This document shows positions 34,736 to 47,734 of a DNA stretch of 64,000 nucleotides, one piece after another. The notes under the pieces were generated by a model. That model ran no database searches and was not told the origin of the DNA. It worked only from the letters and a program-made list of their open reading frames with translations. This DNA comes from Eleusine coracana subsp. coracana (Eukaryota; Streptophyta; Magnoliopsida; Poales; Poaceae). Every line of letters starts with the position of its first letter. Within the stretch, counting starts at the first letter, position 1. Made by a program: the position numbers and the translations under genes. The DNA lies in contig CM064420.1 in NCBI GenBank assembly GCA_032690845.1, positions 59,570,707-59,634,706 on the forward strand. Reading direction: 5' to 3'.

Positions 34736-34746
34736 AAATAAATGTA

Positions 34747-34819
34747 TGGAGATGCGGGGGATCGAACCCCGTGCCTCTCGCATGCAAAGCGAGCGCTCTA
34801 CCATTTGAGCTACATCCCC
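34747..34819 (-). tRNA. tRNA-Ala (anticodon TGC)
   Basis: On the minus strand it begins GGGGATGTAGCTCAAATGG and ends CCCGCATCTCCA. The anticodon loop is TTTGCAT, giving anticodon TGC (UGC in RNA). The A and B boxes are intact, the T loop is GTTCGATCC, the discriminator is A and there is no intron. A T-run typical of Pol III termination is not seen immediately after it. Confidence 0.97.
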
Positions 34820-35461
34820 TTGGTTGACAATTTTAACTTATTTTAATATATGTATATTAGTTTTTACTTTCCAACTAATGGAACCAACCGTTGTATAGTC
34901 TGCACGTCACGGACCTACCAAGTTGATTGTTGAAAAATAGAAGAGGGTCCAAAACAGATTTACCAGGTGACTAATAAAGGGGTCATAATTCAAGAGTGGC
35001 GTAACAAAACACGGGCAGAACTTCATCCCAGCCCTGGCCCTCGGTTATCAATTTTGGTAGCGAGCAGTGCTGAACGATAATATTTGAAACCAAGATGGCA
35101 AAGGTTACAGTGACAAAAGCTGTGTATTCACAATATCAGACAGAAGGGTAGCGATCCAACAAATATATGGAAACAGACACGTTGCCATGTTGGTAAGGTG
35201 TTTTTTTTTTTCACAGGGACTGGATGTAGTTTTCTGATTACAGGTGAGAAGGAACAACTTTAAATTGTCTCAGTTACAGTTGGCCGCGCAGATTGGGATT
35301 CAGTAACACGTCCGGAAAGCTGAGGGACGCAGCAGACCTTCAGCGAGAAGAATCTGCACTTGCTCTACCACGACCAACCACTCTGAGGTGATCTTTCTAA
35401 AAAGAGCAGTGGGCGCCTAACATCTGAGTCCACTTCTCAGATGTGCATCAGAGGTTGATGC
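34820..35461. other. Intergenic DNA and RanBP9/10 3' flank
   Basis: No gene seen. The stretch from about 35200 to 35461 probably carries the 3' UTR of the neighbouring leftward gene. Confidence 0.4.
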
Positions 35462-38400
35462 CTACGAGCGTCTGGACCTTTCACACTTCTGCATTTCTTT
35501 GTGAAGTAAGAATGTGTCCCCTTGATCGTTGTTGAATGCACGACGCTCAAAGCTGCATACTGTGAGCTGCCTCAGTAACTTCTCTAGACATGAGTAAAGG
35601 CAGCTCTCTGGGTCCTTCATGTTTGGGTTTGTTGACAGGACAGTTGCATTCACTGCATCTGCCACAAATTCGCGCTGGGGAGAATCCAGCAGATATCCGA
35701 TGCATGTTTCTGCAGGCTTGTCATATGCAAGCAGGGCCACGATCTCCTGCACAAAGTGAAACATTCACCATTTAGCTCACTGAAATGGAAATCTATCACG
35801 TTCTGAAGATTTCAAAAGATAGACTTCAAGGCATACTGCTATTCTCAGGTACAATGCATACAAAAGGCATGGAGAATCTAAAAGGCCAGAAATTACCGTG
35901 AGCAAACCATCAAAAGCTTTGTGTGTCAAGAAGCTTGCCAGGTTCGCACGAGCATATTTAACAGCATCCTCACATTCTTCAGCCTAATGCATAAGGAACA
36001 GTGTAAGAAAGTGAAATAGGTGCATGTGACATTCTCCATGTACAAAAAACCCAGCATGTCAGTGCTGCAGCAAGAGGAATTTGGCCATAGGCTGGACATT
36101 TAGTAAGCAAGAAACTATCAAGGGGTTCCAACACAAGCATTGTTGTCCTTACGATATGACAATATGGTATATTAAACTTTTAGTCGACTCTTTAGCAATT
36201 GAACTCTGAAAAAGTATAGCAATGTGTGCATAGGCCTTTATATCATCAGGGTGGCAGTGTTTTCAGTTACTTAAACTGGAGATAACATGCATTACCCCTT
36301 TGATTTAATACTTTCACAAAATGTTCCTCAACCCAATGCAAAAGACGTTCATGCGCATTTCATCATGTTGTTGTTACCTATATCTTGAAAAAATGTAAAA
36401 TAAAGTGGCAGATAAAGTACAATAGAAGTGAAAATCTGGATACAATACATCCAAAATTTAGTATGAAAGTGGCATGAACTATTAAGAAAAATAATTGGAT
36501 CTAGAATATTCAGATAATTACCCTGATATATTCTATGAATCTTTGAGAGTGGAGTAAAAAGCAGATGACCGACTTTTCATCCTGCAAAGCAAGCAAGATT
36601 TTTTTTCTTAGATCACAAGAAATGCAGCCATGTCTTCAGGAAAGCAGGACTAAGTGCCTGATCAGATGAAAACATTAATTGTAACACAGGTTTGTAATAT
36701 CAATTGAGCTGGTGCACAGATATAATATCGTCATATAGGCAAATTTTGCAAATGGTATAGATAAAAAAATTACATCAACTACGAGTTTGTCTGAGTATAC
36801 CTTTATAACCTGTGGGTACCACTCTCCAAGTCTTTTGAATGTAGAATCAATATCTCCGCTCATGATAAGCTTCATGAAAGCATATAATTTATTTCAGATT
36901 GCAGAAGCCAAACCAGAGGAAGGGAAATAACAAAAGCAGGACAACACAATGATTTCACAGAATCTGACAATACAGTAGATGTGACAAACATAATAATTGC
37001 AGCATATTGCCACTGTATAACCAAAGATACAAAAGATATCAACCTTGTAAAGCAGCTGAGAGCAATGACCATGCATAAACTGTTGTTCAGGGGAAAAAAC
37101 CTAGGTAATGGAGCTTGCAGGAATGCAAATTTAAAAGAAACTTAAATCTAAAAATGTTTAAACTTTCGAAAAAAAAAACTGATTGACAGAGAAAAAGAAG
37201 TCATGTCACCCTAATAGCTACATGGCTGAAATTTGCTTAATTAACCAATCACTTAGAACTGGTTAGACTGTTCTATACTACATAAAGGCTGGATAAAAAA
37301 TAAGCATGCATACTGTGTAACTTTTACTAGTTTTAAATTCAATCCTGAGAGATACAGCCAAAGATGTTGGAAACGTATCAGATGCATGTAAGTTCATCAG
37401 CTTACCTGACGCAAAATTTTTCTGTGGCTAATACCATACATTTCTGGAGGTTCCCCAAAACCATTTTGATGATTCGCAGGAGGATCTGTCTCACTGGCCA
37501 TATCAAAAGAATTTAACGTATCCTGGTAGCCATAATGTAGGAGATATGAACGCACAACCCTGTTGCAAGTTCATTGTACGTATCAATAAAGGAAGCCAAC
37601 CTAGAATGTATTTCGAATATCAAGAAGGGAGGAACCATGCCACGAAATAATTAATAATTCAGTGGAAGAAGACTAAAATAAACCAGATGGAAACAAAAAT
37701 GTGAATATACTCCCTTCGGGTTTTTTGTTGAACTAATGATCATGTCCTAACATCAAACCAAAATAATCTGGAGGAGTTAGTATGCAATGAAGTAAATTAA
37801 AATAAAAAATACAAAAGAAATACAGAATATTCAGCATCACAAGTTACACAATTATTAGTCAAAAAGGGCGTGCTCAGTGCCAAAGGCTCCCAGATATTGT
37901 GGGTCTGGGCTACACAATAATTAGTAAAATGTATATATTGTTGACAATAATTTGGGAGATTTTACATGGTAGGTTTATGATGGAACAGAATGATATGATT
38001 ATCACTAAGCATATTGAGTCATACCAGTGGCTGATATCTGGTTGCAAGTACAATTTGTCAGACGCTGATTGTTGCCTCATTTTCTCCTTAAGAATGTAAT
38101 CCTGCCAAATAGAACCAAATTACATCACAAAAACCTACACACAGTGCACAGCTATTGACACTGGAATTATGTGTGTATTCCATAGGGGTAGCATGTGGAG
38201 TCACAACAATAACCATAGAGGAAAATCAATTGATTATCTGTGGTATGCCCAAAATGCATTCAAAGGTGCATGCAATCAAAATTCCTTTCAACAATAGTAT
38301 AAAGGAGGTGCACTTAATTGCAGGCAATTAATTTTGGCAAAATGAGATGGATAATTTGCAATAAAAGGTGAAATATGACTAAAATGTAGATGAGTACTGT

Positions 38401-40393
38401 TGATACACAGCGAATGTCATGATTAAGGATTCTAATTGAGAGCAGATAATTAGAACATCTAGAGTAGCCAAGTGAGGTACAATGTAGGCCAATGCCGCAC
38501 CTCAATGTCAAAACAGAATTGTTCTTTTCCAAAGTTTACAGTCACCCTGAAACAGCAACAAAGCCTTTTAGTTCTAAGAAAAGTTAGGCTGTTGGAGTAG
38601 GCTAGAGGTGAAACCCAATAAGACCCACTGACAAAAGGGTAGAAAGTAAAAGTGTATTAGGTTCAACAAAATAATTAGAACCAACAGAATTAAAGCTAGC
38701 GCAGACAAGTACAGCAATTCTGAACCCTGCATGTGTGCTTGAAGTAGAGTTTTACATGGAGGCATATAATATAAGCTTAACAATATAGCACTTTTTAGTT
38801 CCAACATAAATCTCAACTGTTAGCATAACTTAATGCATGTTTATGTGTTGAGGTCACAAATCAAGGAATCAATCGTCTGTGGGCACGAAGCAGGGAGACA
38901 TTAACTTGTGTTGCTAGTTAATTGTATTACTTGTGAATACATGTGTTGCACTTGAAGAATTATAATCTTCATAATGTACTATGTAGTCATTCTGATGAAA
39001 TTTGCCAAAGATGAATGAATAAATTTCATTTTTTCATGGGTATTTCAACATAAGTTACAGGAAAACCCGTGTTTACCAGGACATTTTGCATCTCAGGTTG
39101 AAATAGCAGGTGTACAATACAATTTACTCTAATTAGACATTATGTCTTCACCTAAAACAGTAACTATAAAAAGAGCCGGGCTTACTCTTCATCCTGGCTA
39201 TGAACTGCAATGGTCGGATATAGGGGGCCTTTAATATCTTTTGGAAAGCCTCCAACAGGAGATCCATTTTTCCTGCCAGATGATATGGAGTGATCAAACT
39301 ATTTGCAAAGCTAGCAATACTTATAGCAAGCCTCAGACATATATTTTGGTCATATTGTCTTCCGCAAAAGGAAAGAAAGAACGTCAGTAATAGCCAATTG
39401 AAACAAGCAAGCACAATCACAAAACTTACGTGAAGAAAAATTCTTGCGACACATAGTTGATGCCAGCACCAATTATGTCACCAGAGGTGAATTTGGGACC
39501 AAATGATTCACCTTTCCCATGTCCTCGGTAAAGATATCCATCATCTCCATGGTATCCACAACTGTTAGATTCCCAACTGGAAAGAACAAAGAACAGACAC
39601 AATAAATTGACAAAAAAAAAATTATCACAGAGCTCTTACTTCAGCATCCCCAGTTTGAAGCCAGCTAAAATGATAAGATAAAAACAAGAGGCCTAATATT
39701 TTTCCTAAAAGAAACTATATATAAATAATAAGAACATTGCAGGATCCAGGAAATACTCTTCAAAAAGCCAAAAATAGAAATCTCAGTACATTCGAAAAGT
39801 GAAAGGACACAGTCTCTTTAGTTAGTTGGTTATTAAGACTGGTTGCAAACGACCACTGAATTGTTTTTCTTTAGCTTCCTCGTATATACTGTGCAATTTG
39901 TGACCCTCATAAATGTAGATAAGCAATACAATTATCAAACAACTACATCTGAAGTTTAGCATCCGCAGACGCCCAAAATATGGGCTAGAGGCAGGGAGGA
40001 GGTGACTCACCCCGGCTGCCGTCGCATCTTGAATCCCTCGCAGGTAAACCCGATGGAGGTCTGCCCCTTTTCGCCGGCGTTCTTGACGCGCATCTCGAAG
40101 TAGTAGACGGCCCGGTGCGTGGGTGCGGGGCGGTCAGCCTGCACGACCCCGACGTCGTGGCCGTGGTGGTTGGTGCCAAGGTACCTCACGGACATCTTGT
40201 CGGTGGAGACAACGGCGAATAGGCCGGAGCTGTTGACGGTGTTGAGCTCGGATGGCGCCGGTTCAGCCTCCAGCTCCTTCGCGACCTCGTTCCACTCCTC
40301 CGGGGACCGCCACCGCGACGCCAGCCGCATCGGGTCCACCGCCGTGGCCGCCGGCGATGCCGTATCCACCTCCTGCTCCTGGTTCGCCACCAT
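35462..40393 (-). CDS. RanBP9/10-like SPRY-LisH-CTLH protein (GID1 homologue)
   Basis: Ten exons: 40393-40011, 39576-39430, 39272-39186, 38546-38501, 38101-38025, 37559-37406, 36869-36801, 36581-36522, 35983-35897, 35746-35462. Phases agree and give 464 residues. A B30.2/SPRY domain spans roughly 40-210 (YLGTNHHGHDVGVVQAD, YYFEMRV, WESNSCGYHGDDGY, GDIIGAGINY). A LisH segment at about 245-270 follows (HWVVRSYLLHYGYQDTL). CTLH and CRA helices come next (GDIDSTFKRLGEWYPQV, VICFLLHSQRFIEYIR, YARANLASFL, VALLAYDKP). This order defines RanBPM/RanBP9/10 proteins, scaffold subunits of the GID/CTLH ubiquitin ligase. The chosen ATG at 40393 is the first in frame. A 5' UTR intron upstream is possible. 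The C-terminus ends KCERSRRS. Confidence 0.94.
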
Positions 40394-41031
40394 TCGCCTA
40401 TCCAAACCAGTCCAGAATAAATATATCAGAAAAAGAAGGCGGAGAAATTCACCAAATAACGGGGAGACGATGCCTTGGCGACAAACGCCGATCCTGACCT
40501 AACTCTAGAGCGAAGAGAATCGAGGATTCGATCAGTGCGGAGCTTACCGCGAGGCGAACAGTACTGGATCGAAGATTGCTTGCGATTGCGGTTGGGGTGA
40601 GGAAGGTCAGGGCAGAGAGGGCTGAAGCGTGACGAGTTCGGGAGAGGAGAAGCAAACGGGTAACGTAAGGGTATGGAGTGTAATTCTCAAGTTTGTCAGG
40701 GGGTGATTTGGTATATGGCGTCCGTTGCCGTGGCACGTGGCAGTGAGATTCCGTAACTGCGTGCTAAAAAAGAGAGCGAGAGTCCGTAACTGATCAGAGA
40801 GAGAGAGAGAGTCCGTAACTGTGAGTCTGTTGGATTGCGCACTCAATTCACTCCGAACTAGAGTTGTCAATGTTTCATAAAAAAGAATAAAGTAAAAATA
40901 GTAAAGTGCATCATCGGTTTTTGAACTTATCCGAGGATGTTATCTTGATCTCTAAACTCTAAATTTACATATTTAAATTTTTAAACTTGCTAAGTGATTT
41001 ACTCACGGTTCATATTATTTTAAGATCTTGT

Positions 41032-41286
41032 TTCTATTCATGACAGTTTTTAAAAACTGATTTTTATTTTTAGCTTCTAAAAATTGGTTTCTAAATAAAA
41101 ACTAGGTGGACATGTTTGGGTAACTAATACATAGAAATAAGGTAAAAACTGATATTAGCTAAATTAAGTTAGATTATAAATTTCTTAAAAACTCATAATT
41201 TGATTTATAAAGAACTGACTTATTTGGAGACATTCTAGTTTCTAAAAAACAGCGCCTTAAAAACTGAAGTGATACAAATAGGTCTA
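41032..41286. mobile_element. Possible MITE with degenerate inverted ends
   Basis: AGATCTTGTTTCTATTCATG followed by CAGTTTTTAA at the left resembles the reversed right end (AGACCTATTTGTATCACTTCAGTTTTTAA). The ends have diverged, no exact target duplication is visible and no ORF is present. Confidence 0.35.
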
Positions 41287-42072
41287 ATTAAGGTTAATAT
41301 GCCTATTTGATGTCTTAATTATAGTCATATGTCACTCTCAAGAGTACGAAGTCATTATAGATTATAGACATTACTATCTACTTATTTTGAAGTTAAAAGA
41401 ATGTTAGAATAAGAAACTAAAAATTCGTTAGTATATCTGTTTATTTTGAAATAGGTCAAGTAGATAAAGGTGTGCAGTATTAACTCAGCCGACGTCCAAC
41501 AATTATGCAAATTTTTTTGTCAAATACACCTAAGGAAAGTAGATCGAGATAATAAGTAATAAATTGATTGATTTGGATGACATGCGTACCAAGTTAGGTT
41601 ATGTTTGCTAATTAGAATAATCTAGATCATAAGTGAACTATTTGGTAAGTTTAGAAATTTTAATATGCAAATTAAGAATTTAGAGACATAGATAACACCC
41701 TCGGACATGTTCAAGTATCGACCATGTACTTTACCCAAGTAAAAATAAACTAGACTAGTTCTAATGAGAGATTTTATTGTTGTTTTTAAGAGTGTCACAC
41801 TATTTAAAATATTTTAAACTACATATGAAACAATCTCTCAAATGTATGATTTTATCTAATTATTTTTATTATATTTAATTTAATTTTTTATTGATTGTTT
41901 ATAGGATAAAATAAACTATTTTTCTCTAATGCTAATATTACAGTGTTTTAAATCTAAAAAATTATATATATTCAGATTCATTTAAATAAAACTCTTTCTC
42001 TCGCTTCATAATTTCTTTGTCATATTACTAAAATTGTTTATGTGATATTTTATTTATTTAAAATAAAACTTG

Positions 42073-42139
42073 CATTAGAAGTAGCCTCACTGTCAAGAAA
42101 TTACACCAACACGTAAATAAACATTAGAAGTAGCCTCAC
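42073..42139 (+). repeat. 18-base direct repeats flanking a 31-base insert
   Basis: CATTAGAAGTAGCCTCAC at 42073-42090 and 42122-42139 flanks 31 bases ending AAATAAA. It resembles the other micro-insertions but has only a short A-rich end. Confidence 0.5.
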
Positions 42140-42704
42140 ATGTGTAATCCAAAAATACTATATAATCTTTTACAAAATGATTTCTGACTCAACCTTTTTA
42201 GCTTGATGGTGATGGTCTAACAGTTCGAGGTATGCCTCCGTCGGCAATTTGAAAAGTATTGCTGTAGATGTACTAATTAGCAAAGGTTCGATCAAGGAGA
42301 AATATTAGGTCAGAAAAAAATGCAGCAACATTTCACGGCAAAACTCCGTGTTCTGCGTACGAGGTGATAACTAACGAATTTTACCGGCTTTGACGGTAAC
42401 GAGGGAATTTCCGACCGTTCGATCCATCCCCGAAGAGCCGAAAACAATGCTTCGCGTAATCCCAGCGGTAGCCTCCTCAAGCTTCGCGCGAAATCACGAA
42501 AACACCCCCAGAAGCCAGATCCGCTTACACAATTTTGAAGAGCCGACACAGAAACAGGAAGCAAGACAAGTCGCGGACTCTGCGTTGCGTCGAGTTCGCG
42601 TGACACATTCCGAGGATTCCAGCGCCCGAGCGCCGCATTGGTGAGGCCGGCGTGAGTGGTTTCGCCGGAATCTCGCTGGGACCGTCCGGCGATCCGGCGG
42701 TGGG

Positions 42705-45700
42705 ATGGTTGTGCCGGAGGCGGAGGCGCTGGAGATACCGGCGGACGAGGGGTTGCCGCCGGCCAGGGTACCGCCGCGGATCAGGAGGAGGCTCCTCCGA
42801 GGGGCGGGGGAAGGCGGCAGTGGCAGCGGTAAGGCGTCCACGGCCAAGGAGATCGAGGCCAAGCTCCGCGAGGCGGATCTTCGGAGGCAGGTGGGCTTGT
42901 GCTTTCATTCAATCCCTTCTCGCTCACGTGGCTTGGTAATTACTTATTAACACCGTTCATTTTCATCCGTGTTGCTGTTGTCTGTGTATTGATCGACATC
43001 ACGAGCTGTTATGTAGTTTAATTCAATTTCGCAGTTGGAAATCCTGTTTTGCTGGTTGGTAGTTCCGGCTGGAGTAGAACTGTGGAACGAGATTCAGCAT
43101 GTTGTTCCGTCATATGTAAACCTAAGTCCCGTAATACCATCCTCGCAAAAAAAAAAAAGCCTCATAATTCCATTTCTGAACCCGATGATAGCTTATTAGT
43201 TAATTACGCTGATCACATTCGGGCACAGCTTGGCACTTGGCTTTAGATGTACATGCACTTTGCTAGAAATGTAAGCTCGCCTACATGTTATGATGACACT
43301 GTTTTTTTTTTTTTTTTGATCTAATGATGACACTGTTGATATCCTGATTATGTGCGTTTTCTTTTCTTGCTAATTAACTTTTGGGAGCGTCTAATTTTCA
43401 ATCGATTGAAAATGGGGGTTCCTTTCAATCAACGTTTTTAGCCCTTGGATCTAGATCCAATGGATATAAAAGACAAAACTTTTCTATAGTCTATACATAA
43501 TACTAATTAATATAAATAATCCTACAAATAAATGAATAACAAAAAAACAAAAAAAAAATCTCATGTGCACTATTCCGCATCAAAGTCATCGACTGAAAGC
43601 GGATGCTCTTTTCAGTCGATTGAAATGGAGCGTTTCCGTTAACTTTTGGCGCTTATTTGCCATCTGGAGCAATGTGCTATGACTGCAAATTTACTGCAAG
43701 GATTAATAGAAATATGTGGTTGCTATGACATTCATCTTATCTGAGATATTATCCTCAGCAATTCCATGAAGCACTGTCCTCCAAAGCAAGACGCACGTTT
43801 AGGAATGCTCAATCTCAGAAGGAGCTTCCTCCTGGGCAGCGCCTTGAAGCAAAGCTTGTGGCTTCGGAGCAAAAGAGGTATCTGATATCTTATAAATTTA
43901 TCAATCATACTGTGCAAAGTTAAACTTCAATTCTTAAACATTTTTACAGATATTAAATTCTGGTAAAACCTTGAATTTGATATTAAACCCAGAAAAAAGG
44001 CCCCCCTTGGTATAGGCTGCTTTCAGAGTTATATATGTCTGCAGTCACGTCCTGGACAGACAGCCAGACTTTGGGTTCATTTAGCAGCAAGAAAGTTCTC
44101 CTGCTTGCAATGGAGAGGTTTTGCCATAGGCCAAGTTTTTTTTTTTAATTTTTACGGGTGATCTAAGTCTCAATGGCTTGGATTTCTCCCAACTCTAATC
44201 TCTAGAAATGTAAGAGTGTACCTTAAAAGATCCCTTAATGTTGTTATTTTTTTTGTGACACTTCAGATCTTGGAGGGCATATATAACTTCTACGAAAACA
44301 ATAGTGGCTCTGGCTAAGGCCTTTGAAGCATTGGGGATAAATCAACATTCTGTTGTGTCCATGCCATTTGAAGAATTGGCTCATTGCATTGAATCTCCTA
44401 CAGTTCTTCATACTACTAAGGCGTTTCTTGACTGGCTGGAAAGTTGTTTTTATCTCTCTGAGTCATCAAGTTCATCAAAACCAGAAAATATTGACCATCT
44501 GATCGAGCACCTAGAATCACCACAAAAGACAGCTGGAAATTCTGGCACTAGCAAGTTGCCTAGATATTCACCAAAGGTAGTACTTTGTGCTTACATGATA
44601 CTAGGTCATCTAAAATATATTCTTAGTGAAGAAGGTGAATGCGAGGAACAACTCAGGAATTCAGCAGCAAGATTCGTGAAGGAATTTGAACAGCTGGTTA
44701 AAACAGTACTTGATGGGCCAGACGATGCATGCATATCTAGTCATTCAATGCTAGATGTTGGCTCTCCTGAATCTTCTAATTATCAGGAGTCCTTGTCCAC
44801 TGTCGCTGATGGGAAGAAATTCAGAAGTCAGTTGATTGCCTTTGACAAAGCTTGGTGTGCTTATCATTACCATTTTGTGACATGGAAAGGAAAAGATGCT
44901 AAGTCACTAGAGGAGGATCTTATTACAACCGCATGCAAGCTTCAGCTATCAATGATGCAAACTTGCAAGATGACTGCTGAAGGCCAACCAAATAACCTCA
45001 ATGGCGATTTCGACCCGGTCCAAAAACAGGTACGATTTATCTATCACTGTTTTTTTTTGGGTGGGGGGGGGGGGGGGGGGGGGGGTAATCTTTTTCCATG
45101 TTATACTATTGTGAACCTGCCTTGACTGCATTCTACTAATCAATTACTGGAATCTGTTCTTTTGCACTTGATGCCTTCGTGTTGTCATCTTCAAAAGAGA
45201 ATCATATGTTGAAGTAAGTATCCATTTTTTGGCCAGGTTATTGAAGACCAGAAACTTCTAAGGGAGACTATTAGACACGTGGGTGGTGAAGCTGGTATTG
45301 AAAGGATGGAATCTGCTTTATCAGAAACAAGGTCGAATTTCTTTGGAGCAAAGGAAATCGGAAGATCCGTGACAACTATGGCGTCTTCCGCGGTCACGTC
45401 CTCTTGTCTTTCTAAAAGTCAGGAGAATTCTAACTTGGATGATGAAAAGATGAGCCATGTAGTCAAATCTCTGTCCAGAGTTCCCTCTTCACCATCTCAA
45501 AGTAGCAAAGGAGTCGAGGCCATGAGTACCACACTTAGTAGTGCAATGACTGAGAAAATGCCAACTGCAAATGAGCAAATGGTCAATGAGATACTCCATG
45601 ATATCCATGGTTCTTTGACTGACGACTCTGATAAGGTGGATAGTTTTGAAGGTGAATTCAAGGTCAGCCCCTATCATAGAATATTACTGATTTCCTTTAA

Positions 45701-47734
45701 AATAGCAGTTCAGATAATATAGGTACCATAATGTAAACTAAGGAGAAATTTCTATTGGCTCTGAGGATCTTTTAGAGAAATTCACCAAGCTCAGATGTGA
45801 GTCTTTCAATATGATACAATTCTATTGTTGTGTAATTTTCTTTCCCCTTTTATATATATCAGGCAAAAATCAAGGAAACAGTGGAGAAAGCTTACTGGGA
45901 TGTAGTTGCAGATTCATTGAGAGGTGACATGCCAGACTACTGTCATCTGGTCAACCTGGTAAAGGAGGTGAGGGGAACATTGCAAGAGTTGGCTCCTACA
46001 GGATGGAAGGATGAAATAAATAACAACATAAATCTTGAAATTTTGTCCCAGGTAGGGAAAATTCAGTTGGTGTTTTGAAATTATGGTGAATCCTGAACTA
46101 TGTTTGACAAAAATATATTGTTTTGATCGAAAGGTACTTGAGTCAGGTCCCCAGGACCGGCAATATCTTGGACAAATTCTGCAGTACTGTCTGGGTATGC
46201 TACGAAAACTATCTTCTCATGCCAAGGAAGATGAGATGAAGAAGAATCATGACAAATTATTGAGAGAATTGATCAAAGATCCTGAATCTAACTATAGAGA
46301 TCCGGATTCATTTATCATTTCTGTCATCAAGGGCCTGCGGTTTACTATGGAGGAGTTAAAGGTCTTTAGTGAATTGATCTTGTTTTTGAATAAATTAAAG
46401 GGCTATATTTTAATGTTAGTCCATAATTAAAATTCCTCACTGAACACAGGCTCTGAAGGCAGAGGTCAGTAGAACACGCATCAGATTACTGGAACCAATA
46501 ATAAAGGGCTCAGGTGGCGTAGAGTATCTGCAGAAGGCTTTTGCTGATCGCTATGGTTCCCCTTCTGATGCAGTAGCTTCAATCCCTTCAACTGCCCGGT
46601 GGTTTTCCTCTTTGAAGGATGTCGTGGAAGAAGAATGGAATGAACATGTCAGCTCTGTTTCAGTTCTGACAGCAACAAATCATGTTAGTATGTTATCATT
46701 AATTGACTTTGACATCTAGGCCTGCAGTCATAATTATACAATCATCTACTTCGTTTTATCTAATCACTTTCACCTATTGTTCTGATTTATTCTATGATTC
46801 CACAATTGTCGTAACAGGTCCAGCCTCTTGTTACCACCCTCCGAACTGGGCGTGGAGTTCCAGATCAGATACAATATGTGAGACCTGCAGCAGGTATCAT
46901 GTTTGTTTTCTGACCTTTCATAAAACAAGTTGGCATCTACCCATATTGATTCTTGAGGTTGTATATTGGTATATTGTGAAGCAGACGGTGTAGGGCTACC
47001 GGAGTGCACCGGAGAAGGTCTTGGCATGGTCTTAAGGATTGGGTTATTACATCTCATTGGCAGCATGGAGGGATTGACAGGGCAATCAGTTCCAGAGACC
47101 TTTAAGCTCAATTGGTTGAAGTTGCGATCTGTTCAGAGCAATTTCCAGCAAATGATTGTGATTGCGACGAGGTAAAACACTCTCAGATTTTAACCATTTT
47201 TTATTTTATGCTGCACATTTGAGAATCACTTTGGCCAATTACGTTTATTTTTTATTGCGCAGCATGCTTGTCTTGCAGCAGGTGTTACTGAGTGAGAACC
47301 CACAAATTTCTCCTTCAGAATTGGAAAACGCGACCAAGGAATTGTTCAACATTCTAACAAAGCTTCTACACAACTTCTCAGATGTTGGCACCGAGCATAT
47401 CATTGAGGTGATGATGCATTCATCAACCACAACCTGCACTTCATCAGATGAAGTGATGGTGGCCAGGAAGCAGATATTGACCAGGGTTTTCCTTAAAAGC
47501 CTCCAGACTGATGACACTGTCTTCGAAAAGGTCTCTAGATCTGTTTACTGCGCTCTTCGTGCAGTCACCCTCGGTGGCAGTGGGGCAAAGGGCCGGAAGC
47601 TTGGTGATGCAGCCCTGAGGCGCATCGGGGCGATAAAACTCACTGATCAGGTGGTGAAGGCAGGCGAAGTTATGATCAAAGCGGCCATGATCTCGGAGCA
47701 GGTCCATGGCCCGTGGTACAAGCAGTTGCTGTGA
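42705..47734 (+). CDS. T-complex protein 11 (TCP11) family protein
   Basis: Eleven exons: 42705-42890, 43759-43877, 44016-44117, 44267-45029, 45237-45662, 45863-46051, 46134-46361, 46450-46683, 46818-46893, 46985-47171, 47263-47734. Phases agree and give 993 residues. The start LEIPADEG...RRRLL and EIEAKLREADLRRQQFHE, the central RSWRAYITSTKTIVALAKAF and SMPFEELAHCIESPT, and the C-terminal NFQQMIVIATS...GPWYKQLL match plant TCP11-domain proteins. Their cellular role is poorly known. In the plant proteins I recall, a long charged coiled coil follows EQKR; here it is absent and only a weak 34-codon exon (44016-44117) stands in its place. That exon is open and phase-neutral but unlike the family, so it may be spurious. 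Exon 2 also joins exon 4 in phase. Confidence 0.88.
43290..43337 (-). mobile_element. Micro-insertion in TCP11 intron 1
   Basis: ATGATGACACTGTT at 43290-43303 and 43324-43337 flanks 20 bases that read TAGATC followed by 14 A on the minus strand. It fits a severely truncated retroposon with target duplication. Confidence 0.6.
43384..43638 (+). mobile_element. Mutator-type MITE, copy A
   Basis: 255 bases flanked by TTAACTTTTG at 43374-43383 and 43639-43648. The ends are inverted and each contains a CAATCGATTG-like palindrome. The body matches 58945-59183 in reverse orientation, for example AGCCCTTGGATCTAGATC and CTTTTCTATAGTCTATACAT. The 9-10-base duplication suggests the Mutator superfamily. 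It sits in the first intron of the TCP11 gene. Confidence 0.85.
45063..45085 (+). repeat. Run of 23 G
   Basis: An uninterrupted homopolymer of 23 G in TCP11 intron 4, 33 bases downstream of the splice donor and preceded by a T-run. The length may be imprecise for technical reasons. Confidence 0.8.

Larger units (their letters stand above)
40394..42704. other. Shared upstream region of two divergent genes
   Basis: This 2.3 kb region lies between the RanBP9/10-like gene (leftward) and the TCP11 gene (rightward). A GC-richer leader at 40400-40700 contains an (AG)n tract at 40795-40812. From 40860 to 42250 it is AT-rich with small repeats, and from 42380 to 42704 it becomes GC-rich as the TCP11 5' UTR. 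No other gene is seen. Confidence 0.5.

Noticed and set aside
34463..34804. Start of the hAT-split ORF placed inside the tRNA-Ala gene
   Set aside because: The apparent N-terminal residues there are just the tRNA sequence read through. The true start is unknown.
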